DNA from: Caprimulgus europaeus | Taxonomy: Eukaryota > Chordata > Aves > Caprimulgiformes > Caprimulgidae | Reading direction: 5' to 3' | Assembly: GCA_907165065.1 (NCBI GenBank) | Contig: OU015527.1 | Coordinates: 24,937,686-25,001,685, forward strand | DNA: 64,000 nt | Shown: piece after piece, positions 33,485 through 45,738 of the stretch | Numbering within the stretch: the stretch's first letter is position 1 | Layout of the letters: the number at the start of each line of letters is the position of its first letter | Notes under the pieces: model-generated | What the model was told of the DNA's origin: nothing | Databases searched by the model: none | Seen by the model: only the letters and a program-made list of their open reading frames with translations | Translations under genes and position numbers: made by a program

Positions 33485-34606
33485 CACAGAATCACAGTAT
33501 CATAGAATACCAGGTTGGAAGGGACCTCCAGGACCATCTGGACAAAAGCATGGTTTAGACAAGATGGTCCAACACCCTGTCCAGATGAATCTCAAAAGTG
33601 TCTAACATTGGGGAATTCATCCCTTCTCTGGGGAGATTATTCCAATGGCTAAGTGTTCTCATTGTGAAAAGTTTTCCTCTTGTGTCCAGTCAGAATCTCC
33701 CCAGGAGTAACTTATACCCAGTACCCCTTGTTTTTTACATGTGACTCCTTGTAAAAAGGGAGTATCCATCGTCTTCATAGTCACCCTTTAAGTACTGTAA
33801 CGTGGTGATGAAATCTACCCTAAACCTTCTTTTCTCAAGGCCAAACAAACCCATTTCTCTCAGCCTTTCCTCATATGGCAGGCTGCCCAGTCCTTTGATC
33901 ATCTTTATGGCCCTCCTTGGGACCCTCTCCAGCCTGTCCACAGCTTTTTTGTATACCAGGGACCAAAACTGAACTCAGTATTCCAAATGTGGCCTGACAA
34001 GCACCAAGTAGAGTGGGATAATGATTCTTTATCTTTGCTGGTGATGACCTTCTTGATGCAACCCAGCATCCTGTTGGCTTTCTTTGCTGCAGCAGCACAT
34101 TGTTCACTCATACTGAGCTTGTTGTCCACCAGGACACCCAAGTTCCTTTCCATAGAGATATTCTCCAGCCACATAGATCCCAGTCTTTGCTGCACTCCTA
34201 TTTTTTTCCCAGGTGCAAGAACTTACACTTGTCCTTGTTGAACTTCATAAGGTTTTTGTTAGTCCACTCTTCCAGCTTATCCAGGTCTTCCTTAGAGGGT
34301 GACTTTCCCTTCCAAAGTGTCTACTTCCCCACTCATTTTGGTATCTTCAGCAAACTTGATCTCATAATCTAGATAATTCATGAAGATATTGAACAGTGGT
34401 GGGCCCAATATTTATCCCTTGGGGAACCCACTTGTAACAGGTTGCCAGTTTGAAAAGGAACTACTTATCACCACCTTCTGGGTGTGACTGTTCAGCCAGT
34501 TGCCCAGCCACCACACAGACCACTTGTCCAAACTGCAACACATTAATTTCTCTAGGAGGAGGCTGCAGGGAACCATATCAAAAGACTTGGAGAAAGGTAT
34601 CTACTT
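33485..34606 (-). mobile_element. CR1 LINE, older subfamily, 5'-truncated
   Basis: Starts with a decayed octamer tail (CACAGAATCACAGTATCATAG) and GGTTGGAAGGGACC, then runs through the C-terminal and mid-RT regions on the minus strand. The piece at 33735-33941 reads [20 protein letters not shown] and LFGLEKRRF. The piece at 33905-34195 holds the [17 protein letters not shown] region in another frame. Truncated near 34606, after which an A-rich run (34626-34665) begins. Frames are broken throughout. Confidence 0.88.
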
Positions 34607-37362
34607 CTTTGGTTCTTTATCTTACTCACAAAAAACAAAAACAAACAAAAAAAAAAAACCCCAAAAAATGATTTCCAAGTTTCAGTGCTTTTCTTTAAAA
34701 TTTTATCTTGATTCAACTCTTACTTCTCCAGACTCCAAAAAAAAAAAAATTTCAGAGTTCAAAATTCACTAGTGCAGTTATTGAAAGAACTTTGAAGATC
34801 TTAAAATAAATAGAGTTTGATGTCTAGACAAATTCGGTAGGACATTATTATACTGTCCTAAAGCTAGAAGATTTCATGACAGGCAGTATTTTACATATGA
34901 TTGCCATTAAACATGGTCTATCTTTAGAGGAAATGGCAGACAGCAGTCAGTTATACAGGAATGTAGAATTATCTGAATCACAGGAGATAGCAGTTGCAAA
35001 TCAGGTAACTCAAATCATTATTAGGTTTAGAAATTCAATAATCATATGAATAGAGCAAAGCTTTAAACATCTTCACTGGGCACTACATATTTAACCAGCA
35101 GATATTCAGCACTTCAGCTCAGAATTTATGCTATTCGAACTTAGCAAACGTATGCAACAACAGTAGCACAGTTTTGAAACTCTACAGATTACACCACATT
35201 TTAAAAGCATAGTAAAGCACATCACATAGTAAAAGGAAAACTATTTCTGTGCAGAGGCTTAATAGAAAAAAAAGAGATGTGTCTCATATATGCATCTCCA
35301 AACGGGATCACTCACCAGACTCTGACGTCTTTGCTGAGTGTCTGAGAACTACATTTATCTCACTCAAGTGGATGACAAATCTTCTTTTTCTATTTTTTTT
35401 AATTATTTTTATTCTTATTATTAAGAAGCCCCATCCTGTAGCTGAAAGGGAGTGAAGCCCATAGAGTCAGATTGCTCATTTAATAAACCCCTGGTTCTTA
35501 GCAGGACATTGTCTCACTGAGAGTCTTTTGGAATCCTCTCCTGAGAACATTGAAATTTATTTCCCTTTTGCATTTCAGGAAGCCTGATGGGAGATATTTT
35601 TCTTATGATTGTACTGTCAACTGCCCTCTGTCAGCATTTCTAATTATATGGTGCACTGTCCACCAATATACAGTTTCAGCAAAGATGGGTCCAAATTCTA
35701 AAAAAAAACTCATATATCAGATAAAGTTCTGATTGTGCAGACTTTATTAATATGAATAAAGATTTTCAATAACCTTCTCCAGAAAACAACTGGAATGGTA
35801 TTCAATGTAGAATTGCCACTGCATTATCTAGAAAGACCTTTTATATCAGTATTACTGATCTACTGACCCTCCAAATTCCTTTGTGAAAAATTATTGCCTT
35901 TCATTAGAATAGTTTTGGTTCTGTGTTTAAGACAGATTAGGATGAAATCTTAAGGACCTAGTTTTTTCAACATTTGTATTATATTGCTTCAAAAAACATA
36001 TTTCTTTATTTCATTCTATGATTCTCTACTTTACTTTATCTATACTTAGGGTAAAACGTGTCCAGGGACTGTGAAAATAATGAAAGTTTGCTGATAACAC
36101 AGCAGGAAAAAAAAAGATTCCTTCTCACCTTTCCCTCCAAAGCTGTAGTGGAGATTTTAAGCACAGCTGATAAAGAAGGGAATTTCAGTTTTTTTAGGAA
36201 ACTCTGACCTGTTGGTGTTGCACTTTACTCTGTGTTAGAAGGAAATGTAAAGACAGATAATTTTCCCAATAGCATGGGACAATCGTCTTTGGAGGAAGCC
36301 TGTGGGTGCTGGGTGCATAGGACAAGTGCCTGAGCAGCACCAGGCTAGCCAATCGGGCATGTGGCTGGCAGGCAGGGAGCTGGGTAGGTCTGCACCCAAG
36401 GATCAAGAAGCTCTCTGCTGCTAGCTAGCTGTCTGATATGAGTGAAAGTGTAGTGGGAACAAACATTTAAATTCAGCCAATTCAGTGTTTTCAGACAAAC
36501 AAACAATGCTATCAGAAGACTTTCCCTCACAGAGTTTTTGACCAGCTCTGATTTTTAAAGAAATCGGATGCACAAAATATTTTTTGTTGCTGTCTCCAGC
36601 TGGTGAGAGAAACAGAACTTAACTGTTTCTCCTGCTACATTACAACTAGGGGAAAATAGTCTCAGAAATCCCCTCTGAATTCTCACACCTGAGGCTTTGG
36701 GAAATATGAACTCTGGAAATGGCATGTCTACAACTGAAGTCGCTTCTTGGCTCAAGCTGAAAGCTGAAACACTGACATTGCTGGTGATGTGCATTTAGCA
36801 GTTTGTCCATATGTGACACTCTCAAAAGAAACTGGATGGCTTATGTATATTAAATATGTACAATGCAATATGTTTAAAATTTCATTTAGTTTAGCAAGCA
36901 GCATGAATATAATTTGGAATTTTTTTATAACAGGGATTCAGTTGTATGATCTTGTGAACCAAGCAGTTCATATGGTGGGGTTAATTTCTTCATAAATGTG
37001 AATTTCATATTTTCTTTCACCCACTGTAACGAAAGGAAATGTGGTGAGAATATAATCTATCCCAGAAACACGAGGAAAGTTTTATCAGAATTATATAAAA
37101 GGGATCAATTGTTACCCTATCTCTTTTGTTAATGGAAAACTGTCTTGTTTGGTATAAAATCTTAGTGGCACATTAAGACATTTTACTCTAGTTCCAGAGT
37201 TTTTGCAAGGAACAGATATAGTTGTGGGGAAGAAAAACAGTGCAAAAGACTGTATACAGAGATTATTATTTTTTAAACCTCTTTTAAAACACAACTGCAA
37301 GGCTGTACTAGGCATTGTTGTTACTGGATAATGGAGTGTAAGTAGAATGCAATTTCTTTCCC
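34607..37362. other. Unique AT-rich DNA, no gene seen
   Basis: About 2.8 kb. A-rich low complexity at 34626-34665. A modest GC-richer patch at 36280-36430 includes GCCAATCGGGC, but nothing confirms a promoter. No coding family recognised. Confidence 0.5.
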
Positions 37363-38665
37363 AGCCAGAGATTAATCTGGCTTCTGCGGTAAAAAGGAAC
37401 AAGAAATCTTTTTACAGATATATTAACAACAAAAGAAGAGCTGGGGAGAACCTCCCTCCTCTATTAGATGCAGGAGGAAACTGAAGATGAGGAAAAGACT
37501 GAGGTGCTGAATGCTGCCTTTGCCTCAGTCTTCAATAGTAAGACCATCTTTGTTCTGAGAATTCAGCCCCCCGGGCTTTGACACCGTTTCCTACAGCTCT
37601 CTCCTGGAGAAACTGGCCACTCATGGCTTGGATGGATGTATTCCTCAATGGGTAAAGAACTGGCTGGATGGTTGGGCCAGTTGGTGGACTGTCACTAGTG
37701 GTGCTCCCCAAGGATCAGTGTTGGGGTCAGTTCTGCTTAATAACTTTATCAACAATCTGGAAAAAGGGATTGAGTGCACCCTCACTAAGTTGTAGATGAC
37801 ACCAAGTTGGGCAGCAGTGTTGATCTGTTTGAGGGTCGGAAAGCTTTGCAGAGGGATCTGAACAAGCTGGATCAATGGGCTGAGGCCAGTGGCATGAAGT
37901 TCTGCAAGGCCAAGGGCCAGGTCCTGCACTTGAGTCACAACAATGCCGTGTAATGTTACAGGCTTGGGGAGCAGTGGCTGGATTGCTACTCAGCAGAAAA
38001 GGACATGGAGATATTGGTCAATAGGCTGCTGAACACAAGCCAGCAGTGTGCCCAGGTGGCCAAGAGGGCCAATAGCATCCTGGCTTGTATCAAGAAGGGT
38101 GTGACCAGCAGGACCAGCAAAGTCATCCTCTCCCTGTACTCTGCAATGGTGAGGCTGCACCTCGAGTACTGTGTCTGGTTTTGGACCTCTCACTACAGGA
38201 AAGATTTTGACGTGCTGGAACAGGTCCAAAGAAGGGCAACAAAGCTGGTGAAAGGCCTGGAGAACAAGTCTTACGAGGAGCAGCTGAAGGAGCTGGGGTT
38301 GTTTAGGCTGGAGAGAGGGAGGTGAGGGGAGACCTAATTGGTCCCTACAATTGCCTGAAAGGAGGTTGTAGAGAGGTGGGGGTTGGTCTCTTCTCCCAGG
38401 TAGCAAGTGTTAGAATGAAAGGAAATGGCCTCAAATTGCACTTGAGGAGGTTTAGATTGGATATTAGGAAAAACTTCAATGAAAGGATAGACAAACATTG
38501 GAACAGGCTGCCAATGGACATGGTGGAGTCACCTTCCCTGCTAGTATTTAAAAGTGAGGTAGACAAGGTACTTAGGGACATGGTTTAGATGTGGAATGGT
38601 AGTGTTAGGTTTATGGTTGGACTGGATGATCTTAAAAATCTTTTCCAACCACTAAGATTCTATGG
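37363..38665 (+). mobile_element. CR1 LINE with internal deletion and complete 3' end
   Basis: Begins in the pre-RT linker (ASAVKRNKKSFYRYINNKR, then ENLPPLLDAGG) and reaches about 37565. It then jumps to [14 protein letters not shown], so roughly half a kilobase covering the first RT boxes is deleted. It proceeds through [10 protein letters not shown], a damaged active site where a one-base loss near 37790 turns FADD into an in-frame stop, and the C-terminal frames at 38005-38325 and 38322-38588. It ends in GGTTGGACTGGATGATC and a single AAGATTCTATGG tail. Confidence 0.88.
38005..38588 (+). pseudogene. CR1 RT C-terminal region pseudogene
   Basis: Two overlapping frames (38005-38325 and 38322-38588) together cover the conserved CR1 C-terminal domain: QVQRRATKLVKGLENKSYEE, then [17 protein letters not shown], then [19 protein letters not shown]. 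The frame changes near 38323. Part of the element at 37363-38665. Confidence 0.85.
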
Positions 38666-39340
38666 TGAAATACAGGGTTTCTAATTTACTAAAAGACAGA
38701 CACCAGGAGCAGAATGATGCCTCCACAATCCAAGAAGAGATGGTCAGCGACCTGCTGCACTACATAGATGTGCATAAGTCTATGGGACTGGATGGAATCC
38801 ACCCAGATGTTCTGAGAGAGCTGGTGGAGGTGCTGACCAAGCCACTTTTCATTATTTTTCAGCAGTCCTGGCTAACTGGGGAGGTCCCACAAGATTGGAA
38901 TTTAGCCAGTGTAACACCCATTTACAAGAAAGGCCAGAAAGAGAATCCAGGAAGCTACAGGCCTGCCAGTTTGACTTCAGTGCCAGGGAAACTGATGGAG
39001 TAGATCTTCTTGAGTGTCAACATGCAGTACATGAAGGACAACCAAATGATCAGGCCCAGTCAGCACGGGTTTAGGAAAGGCAGGTCCTGTTTAACCAACC
39101 TGATCTCCTTGTACAACATGGTCACCCACTTAGTGAATGAAGGAAAGGCTGTGGACATTGTCTATATGGACTTTAGTAAAGCCTTTGACTTGTTTTCCCA
39201 CAGCATTCTCCCGGTGAAACTGTTTGCTCATATACCCATGGATGGGCATATACTTTGCTGGACAAAAAACTGGCTGAATGGCCATGCCAAAAGAGTGGTG
39301 AATGTGTATGGTATCAGCATCACACCAGCACTGCAGTAGT
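38666..39340 (+). mobile_element. CR1 LINE, RT N-terminal half, lacking a 3' end
   Basis: Plus-strand CR1 starting in the pre-RT linker region. The frame at 38662-39003 has KSMGLDGIHPDVLRELVEVL and NPGSYRPASLTSVPGKLME then a stop; 39010-39339 has QHGFRKGRSCLTNL and VYMDFSKAFDLFSHSIL. It ends at about 39340 before the active-site box. LINEs are normally truncated at the 5' end, so loss of the 3' end implies a later deletion or rearrangement. It follows directly on the 3' end of the preceding CR1. Confidence 0.87.
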
Positions 39341-40412
39341 TAAAGCACTACAAAGAAAACATTACCCAAACTTTACAGCCTTTTCTCTTGGATAAATACA
39401 CTACTGTTTGTATTTTAGAAAGATTTTATTAAAGCTAGTACTATAGTCCTGTAGTGATCTGTTGAGTACATCAGTGTTTTCCTTCTCAAGCAGGTATTTA
39501 TGAATCATTTTATCTAAAAGACATTCTCAGCTGCATAGCATCTGCAATATAACTATGCATTTGTGTGTGTGCTAAAAATTCTAATGAAAAATATTTGAAA
39601 GAAGAAATTGGACACTTTCCAAGTTTTTCATCAGATCTGACCTTAAATGCTATTTGTAAAAATGTACTGTATCAAAAGTGGCTGTGTGTTTAAATTGAAG
39701 CATTAATCTTAATGCCAAATATCATTACATTAATCAAATGGCAAGAGGTGTGAGCGGAACAGTTTTCAACTTTATGCAAATCAAAAGACCCATAGCTCTT
39801 TTCTTCCAGGAAATCAATGAAATTGCAGAAAAGATAAATCATGGCTACAAGATTACCAACAGCAACAGCAGCATTTTCACAGGTAAGGAATTGGACAATG
39901 GTAAGCAATTACACACAGGTAAGAAATTGGACAACTAGATCTATAGCACATTTCAGGAACATTGCTTACACGTTCAAGACTACCAGACATTTCTCAAAAT
40001 AAGACAACACCATTCATATTAACATCAGTGAGTGATTTTTAAAGAAAGTGTGGAACTTCTGTTTCTGGAAACTAAGACCTGAGATGAGTAAAACACATGT
40101 GTACTGGCCATGGTGGTAATGCCTTGCTGCAAGCTGCAAGCTTACAAATATTCTTCTTCTTTCTTTAAAAAACATTTTTAAAGTTTTTAAGTCTACAAAA
40201 CTTGTGTTTACAGTGCTGGAGTCCAGCTTGAAACCTTATTTTAAACACATTTCTGTGCATTTATTACAGGATAACGTATTTCATATTTCTCTTATTCAGA
40301 GAATAGAGTGCAACTATTTCCCTTTTTGCACAATACTAAAAGCAAGGTAAAGAATACTCAGCAGACAAATATCCCACAATCATATAAACTTAAAATTCAA
40401 CCAACCACACCA
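39341..40412. other. Unique AT-rich DNA with one short tandem duplication
   Basis: About 1.1 kb. Two 21-base near-identical copies at 39878-39898 and 39914-39934 (core GGTAAG/GGTAAGAAATTGGACAA) with a 36-base period. No gene recognised. Confidence 0.55.
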
Positions 40413-40870
40413 GGAAAAGAAAAAAGAAAAAAGAAAAAAGAAAAAAGAAAAAAGAAAAAAGAAAAAAGAAAAAAGAAAAAAGAAAAAAGAAAAAAGAAAA
40501 AAGAAAAAAGAAAAAAGAAAAAAAAGAAAAAAAAAAGAAAAAAGAAAAAAGAAAAAAGAAAAAAGAAAAAAGAAAAAAAAAGAAAAAAGAAAAAAGAAAA
40601 AAGAAGAAAAAAAGAAAAAAGAAAAAAGAAAAAAGAAAAAAGAAAAAAGAAAAAAGAAAAAAGAAAAAAGAAAAAAGAAAAAAGAAAAAAGAAAAAAGAA
40701 AAAAAAAGAAAAAAGAAAAAAGAAGAAAAAAAGAAAAAAGAAAAAAGAAAAAAGAAAAAAGAAAAAAGAAAAAAGAAAAAAGAAAAAAGAAAAAAGAAAA
40801 AAGAAAAAAGAAAAAAGAAAAAAGAAAAAAGAAAAAAGAAAAAAGAAAAAAGAAAAAAGAAAAAAAAAGA
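40413..40870. repeat. GAAAAAA heptamer array
   Basis: About 460 bases of a seven-base unit (G plus six A) with occasional longer A runs and a few GAAG variants. All purine on the plus strand. Long open frames across it are artefacts of low complexity. Confidence 0.98.
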
Positions 40871-40879
40871 AGGAAAGGT

Positions 40880-41186
40880 GGGGAAGGGAAGGGAAGGGAA
40901 GGGAAGGGAAGGGAAGGGAAGGGAAGGGAAGGGAAGGGAAGGGAAGGGAAGGGAAGGGAAGGGAAGGGAAGGGAAGGGAAGGGAAGGGAAGGGAAGGGAA
41001 GGGAAGGGAAGGGAAGGGAAGGGAAGGGAAGGGAAGGGAAGGGAAGGGAAGGGAAGGGAAGGGAAGGGAAGGGAAGGGAAGGGAAGGGAAGGGAAGGGAA
41101 GGGAAGGGAAGGGAAGGGAAGGGAAGGGAAGGGAAGGGAAGGGAAGGGAAGGGAAGGGAAAGGAAGGGAAGGGAAGGGAAGGGAAG
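40880..41186. repeat. GGGAA pentamer array
   Basis: Fifty-six consecutive perfect units from 40881 to 41160, one AGGAA variant, then five more units. All purine on the plus strand, directly after the heptamer array. An A run follows at 41213-41227. Confidence 0.98.
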
Positions 41187-41218
41187 GACTCTATATCAAC
41201 CATCCTCAAAGGAAAAAA

Positions 41219-42210
41219 AAAAAAAAAGGCTGAATATTTATTTTTATATATATTTATTCTAAATAAACTATTCCATGAAATAAATTGTTTAAAGACTATT
41301 TATGACATCTTTCATCAGTATGATCTTCAGAGTTTCCAAAATTATGGACACATCAGGTATGCAGGGATAATTTGCATCTAATCAATGCACATATAAAGCT
41401 TTTTTTTTTTTTTTTTTATTACATGGGTTTTTTTTAAATCTCATCAAATCAGAATCTATGTGCCATGCATCATAATACAATAGGTCATAGTAATTCATTT
41501 CAGTAAACCACCAGATGTAGTTTTGCATAAAACACCATTATAGATCAAAACCTCTTATATATCAAAACTAGTTAAGACTGAAGTAATAACACAATTTTCT
41601 TTATCTAATTAAAATGAGATAAACTCTTGTAGAACAAATCAATTCTGATATGCTGCATTATGATCATTTGCTCAGTATAATAATCCAGTTTGAAGCAATT
41701 GATACAAGATCAGGCCAGATTATCTATCAAAGGATTTTAATTTATATTTAGTATCAAAGTATCTTTACTGAAGGTTTGTCAGAACTCAATACTAACCTAC
41801 TAATATGTCAAATCTTCAAAGAGGAAGCCATCTGCTATAAACACTGCTGAATTATCCAAAGATTTCAAAGACTTTTTCATGACAGTCTTATTAGTGGGAA
41901 GATTAAATTGAAATTGTTAAAAATTCTTAATCTGGAAAAGATGTAGAGAACTTCCTAGAGGCACAGGAAAATCTGTCAAAAAAACAGGTCTTGGTTAAAA
42001 TTACATTAATGAACTACGTGCCTGCTGCTCATTCAGATTTGATCCCAAACTAGATACAGCGAGTACTATCAGTACTTTTGAGCCATAGCTACAAGAACTA
42101 TGAACCTTTTTTTTTAAATCTCCCGGACTGCTTTTAGTGACAAATAAGGACTATACCACCACTAAATGAGTCAGGTTGTTTTAAATCTGCAGTTATTGTC
42201 AGGTTTCCAG

Positions 42211-42246
<36 letters not shown>

Positions 42247-45200
42247 CAACTGTATAGGAAAATAAATCAAAATTAGTTTGAATTATTTGTTGAGGACAGA
42301 ACTAAAATTTTATGCATGGATTTGTTCCTTATTTCTTCTGTAGGCAAGGCCATGTACTCCAGACATTTGGTAAATCTATATCTTGATTACAAGCTACCCA
42401 TAAATTGAGTTCTATGCATATTACATGTCAATGTGCATATTAAAGCCTGCATACTACATATATGCTTGAATTAACATCAAGACAAAACTTTTCTTCTACT
42501 TTCATCATATCCCTTATTTTAACTCACAGCCTAACTATATCCTGCCCATCACTTCCTAGAGCTGAATTCAGTGATATTCTAGATAGAAAATAGTGAATGT
42601 TGTCTAAAGAGTTTGAAATGTGTGTCAGATTAGCTCATTGTTCTTTCAAGCCTTGCATGCCCCCTCCATCAGCGACTATATTCGAGAACTCAATACTAAC
42701 AGAAGGCAGAACACTTCAAACAAGACTATAAGGTTTGCCCTAGATGTGTGAAAGTTGATTACATTTCTCATTAAGCTACACAGCTGTATCTATTATTAGT
42801 GATCATAAAATTACTCATTCATTTTGCATATCTAACCAGTAGTTTTTTATTTTATTAAGCTGTTATAAAAAGTGAAACTTGGTTTGAATAAACAATGAAT
42901 ATACAAGGTTTGGGGTTTTTTATTTGTTCTGCTATCTGGGAAGAGCAACAGTAACTCAGAGTTACTGAGGGAATTGTTTATGAACCTATACTACTTTTCA
43001 CAAAGAAAAATTTATTTACGTGCAAATCATAGTGAGGAGATGTTGATTTCAGGGTGGGATATCTATTTCAAGTTTTTTTATGCTGAATGTGTGATACGCT
43101 TAGAAACTTCCTCTACCTCCCTCCCTACCCCTCCCAAAAAAGCCTTAGACCCCAGGACAATATGGAATGAAGCAACAAATTATATATTAAAGGCAAGTGG
43201 GGAAATGCAGAGAAATGCTGAAATTATGTTCAGCCTGACAAAAAGTGCCTTCTGTGCTCCAGCCACTTTTTTTGCTGACAAGAAGCAAGTCATTGGGGAG
43301 TATATTATAAAAAAGAGCATTAAAAGAGGAGAACAAAGCAAAGTGAATGCGTATAGGCAGCTTTTACTAATCATGAGGGATACTTAAACAAGTAGATGTA
43401 GAAAATGAAAGTTGGCATCCCAGTCAGGCTGGAATCTAGAGTCAATATTTCGTCAATGAATTGATGTGTAGTAAGGATAGATCATGAAAGACTTTCAATG
43501 TTAAGACAGGCATCTTAGGTTGGATACAGTAGATAACAAGGACTCTGATAGTATGCAAGGAACTTTGTATATACAGAGTATTGTGGTCAAAATGACAGAC
43601 TAAAGTGATTACACAGAAATGTCCCTTTCATAGGTATTCAGGATAAAAGCAGGAGAGTGTTGTGTTTCTCAAGTAGAGAGAAAAGCATTTTACAGAGAGA
43701 TCTTGGATGAGACTTTCTGCTTTATGAGTAGCTAAAGAGCAGTTTCTTGATGCTATTAGGCAGAAAGAATCAGTAAGATGTAGAAATAGCTCAGAAAGGA
43801 TACTTTAGACACTGTTCTGAATATAAAACGACTGCACAATTAGGTGGCTGGTTTAAGCACAGAAATAAGAGATTACCCAATCTCTAAATTAAATTCAAGA
43901 ATTCTAAAATAGAAGGGACTATGGCAGTAATTCCAAATTGAATGAATGCTCATTTTAGCAAAAGATGCAATAATAATATTAACATTTCTAATAATAAAGA
44001 ATTTAATAGAAATCTTGATATGTTGTTTACTGCTCTTTACTATTAAATCTGGTTCCTCATTTCCAGATGATATTAATCTGGATCTTTCCTAGTATGTTAA
44101 AAAAGTTCTATAATCAACTTTCCATACTTCAGCATGTACTTACAAATTGGTCCAGCCAAACTGTTTCTGTTAAAGTGAAAAAAGAGTGGATTTTAGCCTT
44201 TCAAGTGTTTATCCAAAAGATATTTTTTCCAGTCCCTTTACCCTTAGCAGTATACTCTAATTGATTGTAGAGTTATTTTTAGACTGAGAAAATTGGAATA
44301 AACTGAGAGCACCACTGGCAAATAGGCAAGTATTGTATTTAAAGGGAATTTTTTTGACAGAACAGCTTACTCTTTAAAAAGTTCAAATGCTTTCAAAAGA
44401 AATTTATTTGTGATTTTTTTCTGAAATTAGGTGGATAATTAAGAAATTACATACTGTTTAGAATTTTTTAAGTAAATAAAAATTTTCTTTATCTGAACTG
44501 CAGTTTCAAACTTTGCTTCCTTAAAAATAGCTGAAGAAATCATTAAGAATTACAAAAATTCAAACTAAAATTGAGAATTACATTTAGTTTGACTAAAACA
44601 CTTTGTAATGAGTTGGTAAATAAGAGGAGGGCGACTTGCCAGGGAAATCACACCAACGTAAGAAGATGTTACACCTCCCTAAATATATCCTGGTTACTAA
44701 CACAGGAGAACTGTGCTTCAATAGCAGGTCCTTCTTTATCTGAAAAGGCAGATTCAGTCCTTTTTCCAAGTAGACAACCACTCAGTTTTCTAAGTAGATG
44801 ACTGCTCAGTTTGCTAACCCTGAAAAACAGCCAGTAATGATCTACTAAAGGATATTTTCTGCACATTTACTTTCCTTTTACTTGTTTGCAGGTACCAGAA
44901 TGTTAAAATGTTCTGCAGAGTAGATTAACAAAGTTTCAGTAATATTCCCAGTCATTGACTGGGGCACTTAATAGCTTTGTATTAGTCTCTAAATCACTTT
45001 CAGAGATAGTATCCAGTTTCCAGGCACCTTTGGAAGCTGTTTTTGGGGGGTTTTTTCATCCATGCATGTATAACATGTTGCTTTGCACCATTCTTATTTC
45101 TCTATTAAAACATGCCATACGAAATCACACAGGAGTCTATTATATCAACAATGTGACCTTTATCAACTGAATTTGTAATCTCACACATATATACAATTAT

Positions 45201-45373
45201 CAGACTCCTCTGACAGGTTCTATTTCCATCAAATTATATTAATGGTCATTAACACTACTTCTTGAATCCTTTGTTAATCAAGCCTGTAGCAGCTCTTTCA
45301 TTGTTTTGCTTGGTTTTAAAGTGATTAAGAAAGGAGAGTTGAGGTTGAGGTGGAAAATAAGTGTACTGTATTA
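41219..45373. other. Unique AT-rich DNA, no gene established
   Basis: About 4.2 kb. Poly-T runs at 41400-41417 and 42214-42243. A 137-codon frame at 42974-43387 is the longest non-repeat frame in the window but resembles nothing I know (see findings). Otherwise nothing recognised. Confidence 0.5.
42214..42243. repeat. Poly-T run of 30
   Basis: Thirty uninterrupted T residues on the plus strand. No LINE or SINE body is visible next to it. Confidence 0.95.
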
Positions 45374-45526
45374 GGGGAAGGGGAAGGGGAAGGGGAAGGG
45401 GAAGGGGAAGGGGAAGGGGAAGGGGAAGGGGAAGGGGAAGGGGAAGGGGAAGGGGAAGGGGAAGGGGAAGGGGAAGGGGAGGGGGAAGGGGAAGGGGAAG
45501 GGGAAGGGGAAGGGGAAGGGGAAGGG
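45374..45526. repeat. GGGGAA hexamer array
   Basis: About 25 units of GGGGAA with one GGGGAG variant near 45475-45480. Runs of four G separated by two A make this strand a strong G-quadruplex candidate. Confidence 0.98.
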
Positions 45527-45532
45527 AAGGGT

Positions 45533-45738
45533 GGGAGAGGAGAGGAGAGGAGAGGAGAGGAGAGGAGAGGAGAGGAGAGGAGAGGAGAGGAGAGGAGAGG
45601 AGAGGAGAGGAGAGGAGAGGAGAGGAGAGGAGAGGAGAGGAGAGGAGAGGAGAGGAGAGGAGAGGAGAGGAGAGGAGAGGAGAGGAGAGGAGAGGAGAGG
45701 AGAGGAGAGGAGAGGAGAGGAGAGGAGAGGAGAGGAGA
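45533..45738. repeat. AGAGG pentamer array
   Basis: About 41 uninterrupted five-base units, all purine on the plus strand, directly after the hexamer array and separated from it only by GGGTGGG. Confidence 0.98.

Noticed and set aside
36280-36430. Possible promoter (GCCAATCGGGC in a GC-richer patch)
   Set aside because: A single CCAAT-like word; no CpG island, TATA or adjoining exon.
37363-39340. The two CR1 pieces as one rearranged element
   Set aside because: Their overlapping segment differs at many positions, so two separate copies fit better.
40308-41381. 357-codon frame of Lys/Glu and Gly-Arg-Glu repeats, and its 270-codon antisense partner
   Set aside because: Both translate the GAAAAAA and GGGAA arrays; a stop-free frame is guaranteed by the unit sequence.
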